DNA of 64,000 nt from Tiliqua scincoides. Lineage: Eukaryota; Chordata; Lepidosauria; Squamata; Scincidae. Below are positions 45,020 to 56,385 of this stretch, piece after piece. The stretch is from positions 73,709,754-73,773,753 of the forward strand of contig NC_089826.1 in the NCBI RefSeq assembly GCF_035046505.1, written 5' to 3'. Under the pieces are notes generated by a model that saw nothing but the letters and a program-made list of their open reading frames with translations, was not told where the DNA came from and made no database searches. The position numbers were made by a program, and so were the translations under genes. Each line of letters begins with the position of its first letter. Position 1 is the stretch's first letter.

Positions 45020-45385
45020 CTGGTACCCCCCCGTGCAACCTTGCATGCCCATTAACGTCCTTTAAAGTCTTACCTGTAAGTGTTTCTTGCTGTAAACAGA
45101 GTGCTATAAGCATGCAAGCTTATAGTGCAAAGACAGAAGGCTGTTGGCAGCCTGAATGCCTGACGAAGAGAGACCTAATGCTAAATAGGAAGCAGTTAAC
45201 TCTCACTTCTTGTTAGTGTTAGGTATATTTTCATCAGGCATTCTGGCTGACGGCAGTCTGCTTTCTTCGCGCTATAAGCTTGAATGCTTATAGCAGCCTG
45301 TTTAAAACAAGAAACACAAGTAAGCCTTTAAAGAATGTTAATGGGTGCACAGGGCTGTGCGCGGGGGGCCCATTATTAATACAGG
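45020..45385. mobile_element. long imperfect palindrome, probable MITE
   Basis: Two arms of about 150 bp face each other. GCCCATTAACGTCCTTTAAA pairs with TTTAAAGAATGTTAATGGGT. AAGCATGCAAGCTTATAG pairs with CTATAAGCTTGAATGCTTAT. CAGCCTGAATGCCTGACG pairs with ATCAGGCATTCTGGCTGA. The outer ends run into CCCCCCC on the left and GGGGGGC on the right. No coding frame is present. I could not fix the target duplication, so the superfamily is open. Confidence 0.75.
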
Positions 45386-45500
45386 CATACCCCATGTCCA
45401 CGGTTTCCTTATCTGCATGGTGTCCCTGGAACTGATCCCCAGTGGATATGGGGGCACAGCTATATTCTTCCAGGGAACCAACCTGCTATGTAAGATTTTT
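45386..45500 (+). mobile_element. possible Tigger-like fragment
   Basis: ACAGGCATACCCCATGTCC with CGGTTTCCTTATCTGC recalls the ends of Tc1/mariner-type Tigger elements. Only one end is seen. Confidence 0.35.
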
Positions 45501-45635
45501 CCAGAACCATAGTGTTACAGAAATGTATATCCTGTCCTTTCTCAGTTGACCTTATCTGCTTAAAGAAATCATATACAATAAATTCACTTTAGGACTCACT
45601 TTCAAATTAGTGCCCTTCTGTACATTGGTCCATTG

Positions 45636-46116
45636 GCCTACTGCAGAGGTGCCCAAACCCTGGCCCTGGGGCCACTTGTGGCCCTCGAGGCCTCTCAATG
45701 CAGCCCTCAGGGAGTCCCCAGTCTCCAATGAGCCTCTGGCCCTCCAGAGATTTATTGGACCCCACACTGGCCCGACACAACTGTTCTCAGCTTCAGGGAG
45801 ACAGTTTGACCTCTCGCATGAGCTGTGGGATGAGGGCTCCCTCCACTGCTTGTTGTTTCACGTCTGTGATGCAGTAGCAGCAGCAAAGGAAAAGCTGGCC
45901 TTGCTTTGTGCAAGGACTTTTATAGGCCTTGAGCTATTGCAAGACTTTCATTCATTCATATAAGTTCATCTTTAATATACTCATTTATGTAAACTTATGT
46001 AAATTTATTCAAATTTTAAATGTAAATTAATTCTTTTTTTCCCCTGGCCCCCGACACAGTGTCTGAGAGACGATGTGGCCCTCCTGCCAAAAGCTTTGGA
46101 CACCCCTGGCCTACTG
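45636..46116 (-). mobile_element. hAT-like element, 465 bp, with perfect 8-bp target duplication
   Basis: The element spans 45644-46108, between identical GCCTACTG duplications at 45636-45643 and 46109-46116. It is the same family as 43448-43922 but inverted. It starts CAGAGGTGCCCAAACCC and ends AAGCTTTGGACACCCCTG. It has no coding capacity. Confidence 0.92.
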
Positions 46117-46814
46117 GAACAAGATTGAATAGGGCTACAATACAAGAATGATTGATAACATATTAAATGAATCCTGAAACAGGTTTGAAAGTTCTACAGA
46201 TTGAAGAAATTTGAAGTTCTACAAATCCACCACAAATTGAAACATTTTCTGCACAAATGAAAAGGTCTATGATAACAATTACTAATATTTTTAAAAATTA
46301 CATTTGAAGAAATAGGTATTTTTAATTGTCCTGGGAAATTTCGTGAATAGTGCTGAACCATAATCCATTTGCAATTATCATTCTTAACACTTATATTTAA
46401 AATGGTTTTCATACTGCTTATATAGCATGCTAAATATGCAGCTGTCAAGGGGATATGATTAAAGATAGGACTTCATAGACACACTTTCAAGTGTTTCATA
46501 TCACACTTGCTCTCCAAGGTATGTTCAGGAATCGGGATAATTTTAACATTAACTTCATCATTCCATTAACACATCTCTGGTTCCATTAATAGCAAAGATA
46601 TCATAATTGGGTTCTGCATTATCTTAGAAAACACACACTGGTGGTGCTCAGGGACTTGTACTTCCCATAGACACACTGAAGGCCTGGTCTATATGTGCAG
46701 CAGAATGAGGTAGCAGAATGGACTGAGGTTTAATGCTGTAGTTGGGCCTTCCTCTCTCATGACTGCCACTAGGAAAAGCCTGAAGCCACCCACAGCTATG
46801 AAGCTGTCCCCATG
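46117..46814. other. unassigned, AT-rich
   Basis: No recognised feature. Confidence 0.35.
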
Positions 46815-47063
46815 AGCAGGGATGTGGTCCAAGAGATGAAAACAGTGTTGTGGAGCACATGGGGGGACTGGACAGATTTATGGAGGAAAAGTCCATCACA
46901 GGATGGGTATGCACAACCTCCTGGTTCTAGGCTACATCAGAAAGACAAATGCAAGGCAGTGGCTACAGGATACAGGTGTCTAGATGTCTTGTGAGATAAA
47001 GGAAGCTGGACTAGATGGGCTTTTGACCTGATCCAGTGGGGCTTTCCTTATGTTCATATGTTC
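46815..47063 (+). mobile_element. diverged CR1 LINE 3' end
   Basis: GGGGACTGGACAGATTTATG, GGAAGCTGGACTAGATGGGC and GACCTGATCCAGTGGGGC lead into a short CTTATG tail. It is more diverged than the 7.4-kb copy. Confidence 0.8.
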
Positions 47064-47276
47064 TAAAATTCCTCAATTTTTTTTCTGCTGTCAAGTTGGA
47101 ACTTCCACATTTGCCTTTCATGTTGTGTGAGGCAGGACACTGGATAGCCTAAGGATTCAAAGTTACATTGTATCAACATATTAAACCTTGCAATGTCTTC
47201 CCCAAGCACATTCATCATTCCCCATTCCTCCCATTGCAAAGCTTAGAAGCAATCTTTGTAAAAGTTAGTGTCTATA

Positions 47277-47402
47277 AGAACGTAAGAACAGCCCCACTGG
47301 ATCAGGCCACAGGCCCAACTGGTCCAGCTTCCTGTATCTCACAGTGGCCCACCAAATGCCCCAGGGAGCACACCACATAACAAGAGACCTGCATCCTGGT
47401 GC
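47277..47402 (-). mobile_element. CR1 LINE 3' UTR fragment
   Basis: TATAAGAACGTAAGAACAGC, then CCACTGGATCAGGCCACAGG and CAAATGCCCCAGGGAGC. Confidence 0.88.
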
Positions 47403-47760
47403 CATCCTGGTCCGAATCCTGGCTGGGCTCCCATCTGGTTGGAAGTGACCCAGGGGTCAACCATTCCCCTCCTTACTGGTAGCCCCCCAACAAGTTCACA
47501 GAGCCCCCGCAACAGGGCGCACAGCTCAGAGAGGCTGGGCACAGCGAAAGAGCCAAAGCTGGAGCTGAGGCTTTGGAAGAGAGAGGCGACATGGGACAGA
47601 GTGCAAGGAGGAAGAAAGGCATCAAGAGAGCAAGGGGGAGAAGGGGGGCAGGATCCTGCAACAGACTTATCACACCACAGAGGGAGGGGGGCCCCAGAGG
47701 CAGCCAGCAAATCCTTTGTAAGGCAAGAGCAGGCCAGGGATGAAGGTGAATGGTGACGAG
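47403..47760. other. GC-rich block of unknown nature
   Basis: Purine-rich on the plus strand with long frames on both strands (105 and 123 codons). Neither has a recognisable domain. It abuts the CR1 fragment and may be another repeat. Confidence 0.3.
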
Positions 47761-48974
47761 AAGGCTAGCTGACCTATGAGCCTACAAGGAGCCACTAGCA
47801 AGGAAAAAAATAAGGGTGAAGCAATCCCCTTTCTCCATAACCTATCGGAGGTCTATTGCTCTGGATAAGCAAAGTGGAAGCCTCCCCCTTTGCCTAGCAG
47901 CTGTGACATCTCATGGACCTCATTGAACCTGATACCCCTGGGGTGGCAGGTGCCCCTTCTGGGGCTAGACACCTGGATACTAGATACTTGAGAGTTCCTT
48001 TTTCCTTAAAGAAGAAGCTGGTAAACAGTACAGACTCCATTTATTTATCTACTTTCCACCAACCTATTGCTAAACCTCCAGTTATTTATTGTCAAGAGCC
48101 AACATGACAGCAACTCTCTTAACAGAGTGCAATGTGTGAGAGATTGCTTCCCATTTCTAGACCAAGCATTGCCATGGGATGGCCCTGGGGGGCTGAGTTG
48201 AGCCCCCAGGCTGCTAGTTGCCTCTCCTGATTCTAGGAAGAAGCTCCGTGTAAGTCTAACTAAAATCCAACACATTTACAGCACCTGGGTTAGGAGAAAT
48301 GTAAAGATTCGAAGCTTCATAACTTGCTAAGCATCACAAGATGTTATCAATGATTTTGTTATAGCCAGCAAGTGACATTTGGAAGATACCTCAGTTTATT
48401 GTTCGCCTATCAATCAGCAGAAATAAAGGGGCGGGGAGAGTAAATACGTTTTCTTGGACAAAAAAAAATGACAATTTTTGCTAAGACTTTGAATCGTGTT
48501 TTTTGTTGTTTTTTTCCCCTCCCCTAACCAGGGAAATAGATCTGTGTCATGGGTCCTAAATATGCCTGACAGATCAGCGACTCAAAGCTTTCACTGAAGT
48601 TTAATAACTATAGGGACTGAGTTTCAAAAACTACAAGGGCACTAAATTGATGTATCCTTTCTCAAAGGAACTCAGATCAGCTCCTTGACTGACAGTTTTA
48701 AAAATGCTTTCAACTATTATAAAATAGACGCTCAGCTTTATGTTCCTAAAACACTGAATTATACTAGCCTAAACTGAGTCAATATGGGATTTATCTAGCA
48801 CAGATGCATAATATTTCTGATCAGAATGGAAGAAACCAGCCAATTTTTCTCCAGATTAGAGATTTCTCCAGCTAGATTAATTCAAATATTTGGCTAACTA
48901 AGAGAGAGGAATGCTGAGCAAATATGTAAGCAAATAATCTTTCCCGCAGAGTGCCCTACTTTTTACTTGCAGTC
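47761..48974. other. repeat-poor stretch
   Basis: No gene or repeat recognised. The stretch at about 48280-48960 is AT-rich and free of known repeats. Confidence 0.3.
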
Positions 48975-49457
48975 ATAAGAACATAAGATCAGCCCCACTG
49001 GATCAGGCCATAGGCCCATCTAGTCCAGCTTCTTGTATCTCACAGCGGCCCACCAAATGCCCCAGGGAGCACTCCAGATAACAAGAGATCTCATCCTGGT
49101 GCCCTCCCTTGCATCTGGCATTCTGACATAGCCCATTTCTAAAATCAGGAGGTTGCACATACACATCATGGCTTGTAACCTGTAATGGATTTTTCCTCCA
49201 GAAACTTGTCCAATCCCCTTTTAAAGGCATCAAGGTCAGACGCCATCACCACATCCTGTGGCAAGGAGTTCCACAGACCGACCACACATTGAGTAAAGAA
49301 ATATCTTCTTTTGTCTGTCCTAACCCTCCACTCAACCATCCTAACCATCCACTCAATTTTAGTGGATGTCCCCTGGTTCTGGTGTTATGTGAAAGTGTAA
49401 TGAGCATCTCTCTATCCACTCTGTCCATCCCCTGCATAATTTTGTATGTCTCAATCC
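48975..49457 (-). mobile_element. CR1 LINE 3' end with last coding part
   Basis: On the minus strand it encodes YKIMQGMDRVDREML, NTRTRGHPLKL, FFTQCVVGLWNSLPQDVV and DAFKRGLDKFLEEKS, followed by the 3' UTR and TTCTTATG tail. It is truncated just upstream of the ETYKIMQ block. It contains one small duplication (ACCATCCACTCAA-type) that breaks the frame. It is the same subfamily as the copy at 51 kb. Confidence 0.92.
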
Positions 49458-49549
49458 CTGACCCAATAATGCACATGACCCGGAATGTGGATGTTAAGGG
49501 GGCCACAGTATTATTGGGTCGTGAAAACATACTGCAATGGATACTAAGA

Positions 49550-50060
49550 GTGCGATCCTAACTTGGCCAGCTCAAGTGCCTTGTGTCGGCCTGGTCGTGT
49601 CACGAATGAACTGTAAGGAATGTTCATGACTACTCCAGATTCATGACTGCACATCTTTGCACCAGCCTCCCTGCACCAGATCCAGGCCCCGGGATGATAA
49701 GCACCTTGCCAGCCAAGGGTGGCTGTTGCGGGGAGTTGGACTGGGTGGGATGGGAGTGTTTTTGGGTAAGGAGAGGGCAGGGGAAGAGAGGGCCAGTGGG
49801 TGGGCCAAGCCTGGGAGGGGGTGGGAATTAAGGCTGGATCCTGACCCCCCTCACTGGCCCAGTCAGCCTTACATGGGCTGATGGATTTGTACTAGTGATT
49901 TCTCCGGCACAGATCTGGGTAGCCCCATAGCAGTGGCTGGGGCATTATTTGCGATATGAGATAAAATATCCCCTTACTCCAAGCTGTGCCACAGCCACAT
50001 CCACATCCTAATCTGCCACTTGGCCTTCCTGTTCCAGTGCAGGCTAGGATTGGGCTGTAC
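49550..50060 (+). mobile_element. GC-rich CGATCCTAA-type repeat
   Basis: It starts GTGCGATCCTAACTTGGCC and ends CTAGGATTGGGCTGTA. These are inverted ends of the family seen at 4870 and elsewhere. It has CCGGCACAGATCTGGGTAG in the middle. This is the best copy for showing both ends. Confidence 0.6.
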
Positions 50061-50087
50061 CTCTCCAAACACACCACTCTTCTTTCA

Positions 50088-50331
50088 GTGTAGGCCAGCA
50101 ATTTTCAGTCTTTTTCATCTCATGGCACGCTGACAAGGCACTAGAATTGTCAAAGCACACCAGCAGATTTTTGACAATTGACAAAGCACACTATGTTGCC
50201 AGTGGGAGGCTCACATTCCCCATTGGCTCTACTAATAAATGACCCTCCTCTAAATTCCCACAGCAGACCTGAAGATCATTTGTGGCACACCAATGTGCCA
50301 CACACCCTGGTTGAAAATCGATGGTGTAGGT
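50088..50331 (-). mobile_element. hAT-like element A of an abutting inverted pair
   Basis: The element spans 50096-50323 with GTGTAGGC at 50088-50095 and GTGTAGGT at 50324-50331. It starts CAGCAATTTTCAGTCTTTTT and ends GGTTGAAAATCGATG. It is the same family as 50332-50549, in the opposite orientation. Confidence 0.9.
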
Positions 50332-50557
50332 CAGCCATTTTCAATCACTGTGCCATGGCAGAGTGGTTCCCAGGTGTGCCACAGGAACTTGGGAGAGAGT
50401 CATTTATTAATAGTCATTTATTAATAGGGCCATTGGGGGATGTGAACCCTCCAGTGTGCCTTGCCAATTGTCAAAAAACCGATGGTGTGCCTTGACCATT
50501 TTAGCTCCTTGTCAGTGTGCTGCGAGATGAAAAAGGTTGAAAATCATTGGTGTAGGT
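50324..50557 (+). mobile_element. hAT-like element B of an abutting inverted pair
   Basis: The element spans 50332-50549 with GTGTAGGT on both sides (50324-50331 and 50550-50557). It starts CAGCCATTTTCAATCACTGT and ends AAGGTTGAAAATCATTG. AGTCATTTATTAATAG is tandemly duplicated inside. A partial relative lies at 11253-11425. Confidence 0.9.
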
Positions 50558-50611
50558 GCTTGCCTTGAAGGGGGCAGCTCAGCTGTGCAGTTATACATTA
50601 CCCCTTTTTTT

Positions 50612-50810
50612 CATTTGTTCCCACCCTGATTTTAGAAATGGATTATGTCAGAATGCCAGATGCAAGGAAGGGCACCAGGATGCAGGTCTCTTGTTGTCTT
50701 GTGTGCTCCCTGGGGCATTTGGTGGGCCACTGTGAGATACAGGAAGTTGGACTAGATGGGCCTATGGCCTGATCCAGCAGGGCTGTTCTTATGTTCTAAT
50801 ATTCTCATGT
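50612..50810 (+). mobile_element. CR1 LINE 3' UTR fragment
   Basis: CCTGATTTTAGAAATGG, AGGGCACCAGGATGCAGG, CCTGGGGCATTTGGTGGGCC and CCTGATCCAGCAGGGC lead into a decayed TTCTTATG tail. Confidence 0.88.
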
Positions 50811-51006
50811 TAGCCCACATCTTATGCAAGGGTTCCATGCTGAGGTTGGTGCACAAAGCCAACATCATATAATGCTAGAACTCCCTTAAATCCAACAAAT
50901 ATGGACTGTCTCTTTAAGAACTGCATTCACAGTATGAGAATTCACATGGGAAGAGAACAATTGAGAGACCAGCAGCTTCATTCTCTCATTCCAGGCTACT
51001 TCAGGG

Positions 51007-52920
51007 CATAAGAACATAAGAACAGCCCCACTGGATCAGGCCATAGGCCCATCTAGTCCAACTTCCTGTATCTCACAGCGACCCACCAAATGCCCCAGGG
51101 AGCACACCAGATAACAAGAGACCTCATTCTGGTGCCCTCCCCTGCATCTGGCATTCTGACATAACCCATTTCTAAAATCAGGAGGTTGCGCATACACATC
51201 ATGGCTTGTACCCCATAATGGATTTTTCCTCCAGATACTTGTCCAATCCCCTTTTAAAGGCGTCTAGGCTAGATGCCAGCACCACATCCTGTGGCAAGGC
51301 GTTCCACAGACCGACCACACACTGAGTAAAGAAATATTTTCTTTTGTCTGTCCTAACCCGCCCAACACTCAATTTTAGTGGATGTCCCCTGGTTCTGGTA
51401 TTATGTGAGAGTGTAAAGAGCATCTCCCTATCCACTCTGTCCATTCCCTGCATAATTTTGTATGTCTCAATCATGTCCCCCCTCAAGCGTCTCTTTTCTA
51501 GGCTGAAGAGGCCCAAACGCCATAGCCTTTCCTCATAAGGAAGGTGCCCCAGCCCCGTAATCATCTTAGTCGCTCTCTTTTGCACCTTTTCCATTTCCAC
51601 TATGTCTTTTTTGAGATGCGGCAACCAGAACTGGACACAATACTCCAGGTGTGGCCTTACCATCGATTTGTACAACGGCATTATAATACTAGCCGTTTTG
51701 TTCTTAATACCCTTCCTAATGATCCCAAGCATAGAATTGGCCTTCTTCACTGCCACCGCACATTGGGTCGACACTTTCATCGACCTGTCCACCACCACCC
51801 CAAGATCTCTCTCCTGATCTGTCACAGACAGCTCAGAACCCATCAGCCTATATCTAAAGTTTTGATTTTTTGCCCCAATGTGCATGACTTTACACTTACT
51901 GACATTGAAGCGCATCTGCCATTTTGCTGCCCATTCTGCCAGTCTGGAGAGATCCTTCTGGAGCTCCTCACAATCACTTCTGGTCTTTACCACTCGGAAA
52001 AGTTTGGTGTCGTCTGCAAACTTAGCCACTTCACTGCTCAACCCTGTCTCCAGGTCATTTATGAAGAGGTTGAAAAGCACCGGTCCCAGGACAGATCCTT
52101 GGGGCACACTGCTTTTCACCTCTCTCCATTGTGAAAATTGCCCATTGACACCCACTCTCTGCTTCCTGGCCTCCAACCAGTTCTCAATCCACGAGAGGAC
52201 CTGTCCTCTAATTCCCTGACTGTGGAGTTTTTTCAGTAGCCTTTGGTGAGGGACCGTGTCAAATGCCTTCTGAAAGTCCAGATATATAATGTCCATGGGT
52301 TCTCCCGCATCCACATGCCTGTTGACCTTTTCAAAGAATTCTATAAGGTTCGTGAGGCAAGACTTACCCTTACAGAAGCCATGCTGACTCTCCCTCAGCA
52401 AGGCCTGTTCGTCTATGTGTTTTGAGATCCTATCTTTGATGAGGCATTCCACCATCTTACCCGGTATGGATGTTAGGCTGACCGGCCTATAGTTTCCCGG
52501 GTCCCCCCTCTTTCCCTTTTTAAAAATAGGCATGACATTTGCTATCTTCCAATCTTCTGGCACCATGGCCATTTTGAGGGACAAGTTGCATACCTTAGTC
52601 AAGAGATCTGCAACTTCATTCTTCAATTCCTTAATAACCCTTGGGTGGATGCCATCAGGGCCCGGTGACTTATTGATCTTTAATTTATCAATGAGGTCTG
52701 AAACATCTTCTCTTTTAACCTCTATCTGACTTAACTCCTCAGTCAGGAGGGGCCGTTCGGGCAGCGGTATCTGCCCAAGGTCTTCTGCCATGAAGACAGA
52801 TGCAAAGAACTCATTTAATTTCTCTGCCATCTCTAAGTCTCCTTTTATCTCCCCTTTCCCTCCCTCACCATCCAGAGGGCCAACCGCTTCTCTGGCGGGT
52901 TTCCTGCTTCTAACATATTT
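51007..52920 (-). mobile_element. CR1 LINE with open reverse-transcriptase frame, 5'-truncated
   Basis: This is the 3' 1.9 kb of a CR1 non-LTR retrotransposon. The frame runs open from about 52917 (KYVRSRKPAREAVG) through 51199. From the first Met at 52830 it is 543 codons. Reverse-transcriptase motifs are in order: NYRPVSLTS (residues 113-121), DFQKAFDTV (185-193), SVPQGSVLGP (241-250) and the catalytic FADD (271-274). A C-terminal region with HLPYEERLWRLGLFSLEKRR and FFTQCVVGLWNALPQDVV follows. The apurinic endonuclease domain expected upstream is absent because of 5' truncation. The 3' UTR and TTCTTATG tail end at 51007. No stop interrupts the RT domain, so the insertion is probably young, but the copy cannot be autonomous. 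The enzyme would prime reverse transcription at a nicked target. Confidence 0.96.
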
Positions 52921-53226
52921 GAAGATCTAACATATTTGGCATCAACAGTTGAATGGTGGGCAGATCTGCCTGCACTATATAAACTGTTGCTTTTCTCTGT
53001 CCTTTGCAGGGAGAGCCACAAGCACGTATACTTGAGTTTGTGCAAGTCAATCGTGCATGTGGGCTGACTATACTCTGCAGGTTGATTTTTTTCCCTAAAC
53101 ATTGGATTGGAGCTCCCCTGACTGCCTTTTTTTTTTTTTAATGACAGATGCTGTCAAAGGGGAAGCACATCTCTTCACAAAACCTTTGGAGGAACATTCA
53201 GTTTGGCTCATAGGAATAACCACCTG
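52921..53226. other. unassigned
   Basis: Apart from a short repeat of TCTAACATATTT at the CR1 5' junction (52911-52938) and a T-run near 53130, nothing is recognised. Confidence 0.4.
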
Positions 53227-53628
53227 CAGCATTTCTCAAACTTTGGATTGCAATCCGTTGTGTGGTGGGTCGCAACCCAGTGCTCCCTGTAGCACTGTGA
53301 AACATTACTGGGAGCCACTGGAGGCTGCTTCCAGGTTGCACTGGGCCTCCAACCCACTCCATTGGCCTCCAAGGGCCCCAGAATGTGTTGGAAGCAACTG
53401 GCGGTTCACGTCCACAACTTCCAGTTTGCTTCAGTGACTTCTGGTTTGCTTCCACAAGGCATTCAGAGACCTACAGAGGTGAATGTGGTGGGTCCCAGGC
53501 CTGGCGTGATCTTGAAACAACCTCCAGTGGCTCCCAGTAATGCTTTGTCGTGCTCCAGGAAGCATCGGGTTGCTATTCGCTGCAGAAGATAAGATGGGTC
53601 ACGGATGTTCAAAGTTTGAGAACCGCTG
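53227..53628. mobile_element. hAT-like element, ~400 bp
   Basis: The inverted ends are CAGCATTTCTCAAACTTTGG and AAAGTTTGAGAACCGCTG. The GGGTCGCAACCCAG and TGGGAGCCACTGGAGGC blocks face CCTCCAGTGGCTCCCAG, so the interior is also palindromic. Flanking 8-mers do not match well, which fits an old copy. Confidence 0.75.
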
Positions 53629-53689
53629 GTCTCCTGAATAAGGTTTTTGTAATGTGTAGTTATCCCTGAGAAATGGAAATCTCCCTATT

Positions 53690-54345
53690 TGGCAGGAGAT
53701 GTAGGACAGACCAAAAGGACTACTTCTTCATACAGTGCATCATTCATCTGTGGAATTCTTTGCCATAAGATTGGACAAATTCATGAAGGGCAAGTCTATC
53801 AATGGCTCCTTGTCATGATGGTCATGTGCTTCCTCTAGGTTCAGGGGCAGTATGCCCTTGAATACCAGTTGCAGGAGAGCAATGACAGGAGAGAGGTTAC
53901 TAGGGTATTTTCGACCTGGATGACTGTGTCCCAGTCAAATATGTCCTAGTCATTAGAGTCTCTGGACATTCACATCTCCCCCCCCCTTTTTTTTTGTGTC
54001 TTGGTTATGTGCATCCCATTAGACAACAACATGTGCCCGAACCCTACCTTTGTGTTTTAAAAAATAAAAAGTACATCTAATATAAGTATACATATATTGG
54101 GACATAAATATCCAGGATGCAAAGAAACTGGGCACAGATACTCAGGGACGCCAATTACCAGGGAGCATTTTTCCAGGGCATCGTTGTCCAGAACACAATG
54201 GCACTGTCACCAGGAGTGAGATGTGCCTTTCTCTCCTGCTTGTGGGCATCCCATAGGTAGCTGGTGGGCCATAGCGGGTAGGTGATGGGCCACTAGGATG
54301 CTAGACTAGATGGACCTGGCTCTAATCAAGCAGACCTTTCCTTCT
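53690..54345 (+). mobile_element. old CR1/L3-like LINE 3' end
   Basis: CAGACCAAAAGGACTACTTC, ATCTGTGGAATTCTTTGCCA and AGATTGGACAAATTCATGAA correspond to the diverged C-terminus (FFxQxxIxLWNSLP, then LDKFxxG). CTAGACTAGATGGACCTGGC is the closing motif. It is clearly older than the TTCTTATG copies. Confidence 0.65.
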
Positions 54346-56385
54346 TTATCTTGAGATGGAATCTCAAATTCGGCAGGAGTGAGTGAATCCTTTCAAAATG
54401 TTTTGCTAGCATTCAATGCTGGATAAACAGAATGAGTTGGGTGCACAAAGGGTGGGTGGGCATCTTTGAGAGCTTACACACTGCTGCGCCCGATGTGTCT
54501 TTTACAACCAGAGGACACCTGTAATGTGTTTGTTTAATCCATTAATAGAGGCACGTTTACACCGACTCCAGTGATATTTGTTGACAGGCTAATAGATAGC
54601 ACCATTCCAAGGTTGTTGATCACAGTCCCATAATTGCCTCACAACATCATTAACACATACCATATTAAGCGACTGGAAAGATCTTGTTTCATCAGTTTGA
54701 GCTAAATCCATTTATGCTGGCATTCAGGGAGGTGGAGGGGAAGGGAGGGAGAAGGAGAGAGACATGGAAAAGAAGAAAGAAAGGAGGGAAGGAAGTAACT
54801 GTGCCTAAGGGAAAATATGCTCTGATGTCATCTATCTTCTTGACACTGAAGTTCACAATGTGCTGACAGAGATCTTTGGATTTTGTAGCTATAGACTTAA
54901 CATTGCATGTGCGATTCGGGGGGGGATGTAGTGTGCTTATAACTTAGCAAAGCAAATTTCAAGAGTCCAGACATGCCATGCTCAGAATAAGAAAAAAATT
55001 TCTTATACTCCCTTTATCAAGTTCTCCTCCACATCTACTGATTTGCAGCTATGGGATGTTTGTGAGCCACTGAGATGCATTCATAAATATGTGGGAAGAA
55101 GCTTCTTTGTAAATAATACCCACGTACATTGAACTAAATCAACACACACACTCCCATGTCAGACTTTTAAAACCAGCCTCCAAAAACTGGAGTGATAAAT
55201 TTGGTTTGGATCAACGTGACATACCTCCAACGTTTTGAAGATGAAATAGGACCACTCTTGTGTTCTTATAATAACCCCAATTCTTATGTCGAGGAGCACT
55301 ACCTGAATACCCACACCTCTTGGTTATTGCACATTGAAAAAAAAAGCTTGGATGTCTACATTTGCCGAACACAGTATTCATTTATTCTGCATGGCTTCTG
55401 AAGTAAGCATGTTTAACTGACCACAAAAGTCAGTTAAAAAAAAAAAAAAAACAAGAGAGGGGGGAAAAGTACATAATGGATCTAGTCATGCTTATTATAG
55501 AATAACTTCAATTTGAACACACCTAGAAAGCTAAGACTGACAAAGCTTTTTTGCAGCCTTTGCATATCTTCTGAAAAAGGCAAAAGAAGAAAAAAAAATA
55601 GAGTGGTTCACCAGAAAATGGGTACCATAAAAACAGATGATCCATGAGAAAGAGAGACATCTGGAGCATATGAGATGATTAAACAGGCCTGAGGGTCCAA
55701 AAATCCATCCAATCATTACCTGACAACACAGTGTCTGAGGAGAGTCCTGAAGCAAGTAAGCCTTGAACACTGGAATAACGTTATAGGTGCAATTTTGACC
55801 CACGTTCAAAGTTTACTTAAGAACATAAAAACAAGAACAAACAAATTAAAAAAAATAAAAGCTACAGAACCTAAAAACACAGGAGCAGTTCCTTCCTTAT
55901 TGCACTCCTTGCACTGTGTCATCAAACCTGGAAGCGCGGGATTTCTGGTTGTATTTACAGGGACAGCACAGTTCATGAGGCAGTGATGACTCAGATGTTT
56001 TGTGCTGACTGTCTTTAAACACTCATTTGCTTGCCACCTTGGTCTCAGCAGCCCAGTCAACTAGCAGATTGGCTGCCAGTTCCACCCTGGCAGATGGCTG
56101 AGATGATCTAAAGCCAAGAGACCATGAATGAGCATCAAATGTGTTTGCTGAGGCCATGAGTCCCAGACAAGACTGCCCAAACAGCTGTCTGTCCTAAGGT
56201 TATGCACCTATGGTTGAAGAGATGTGCCACCACTAATCCATCTCAGAGCCTGTGAAGGGGGAAAAACTACCATCTGAACTTTGGTAACACTGATTCAGGA
56301 TTAACAGATAAAACAGCTATGATGCTGTTTCAATGATTGTAAATGGAGGAGTAAAAGTGTTTTATTGAAGCTTTGAATATTATGT
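54346..56385. other. mostly unassigned, repeat-poor in part
   Basis: No gene or repeat family recognised. About 54480-54690 has the look of unique sequence and is a candidate regulatory island. A purine-rich tract lies at 54726-54800 and an A-run near 55436-55451. Confidence 0.3.

Noticed and set aside
47339-47710. A 123-codon minus-strand gene
   Set aside because: It runs from CR1 3' UTR into a purine-rich block. The composition explains the frame.
51544-52134. A 196-codon plus-strand gene
   Set aside because: It lies antisense to the CR1 reverse-transcriptase frame and is its shadow.
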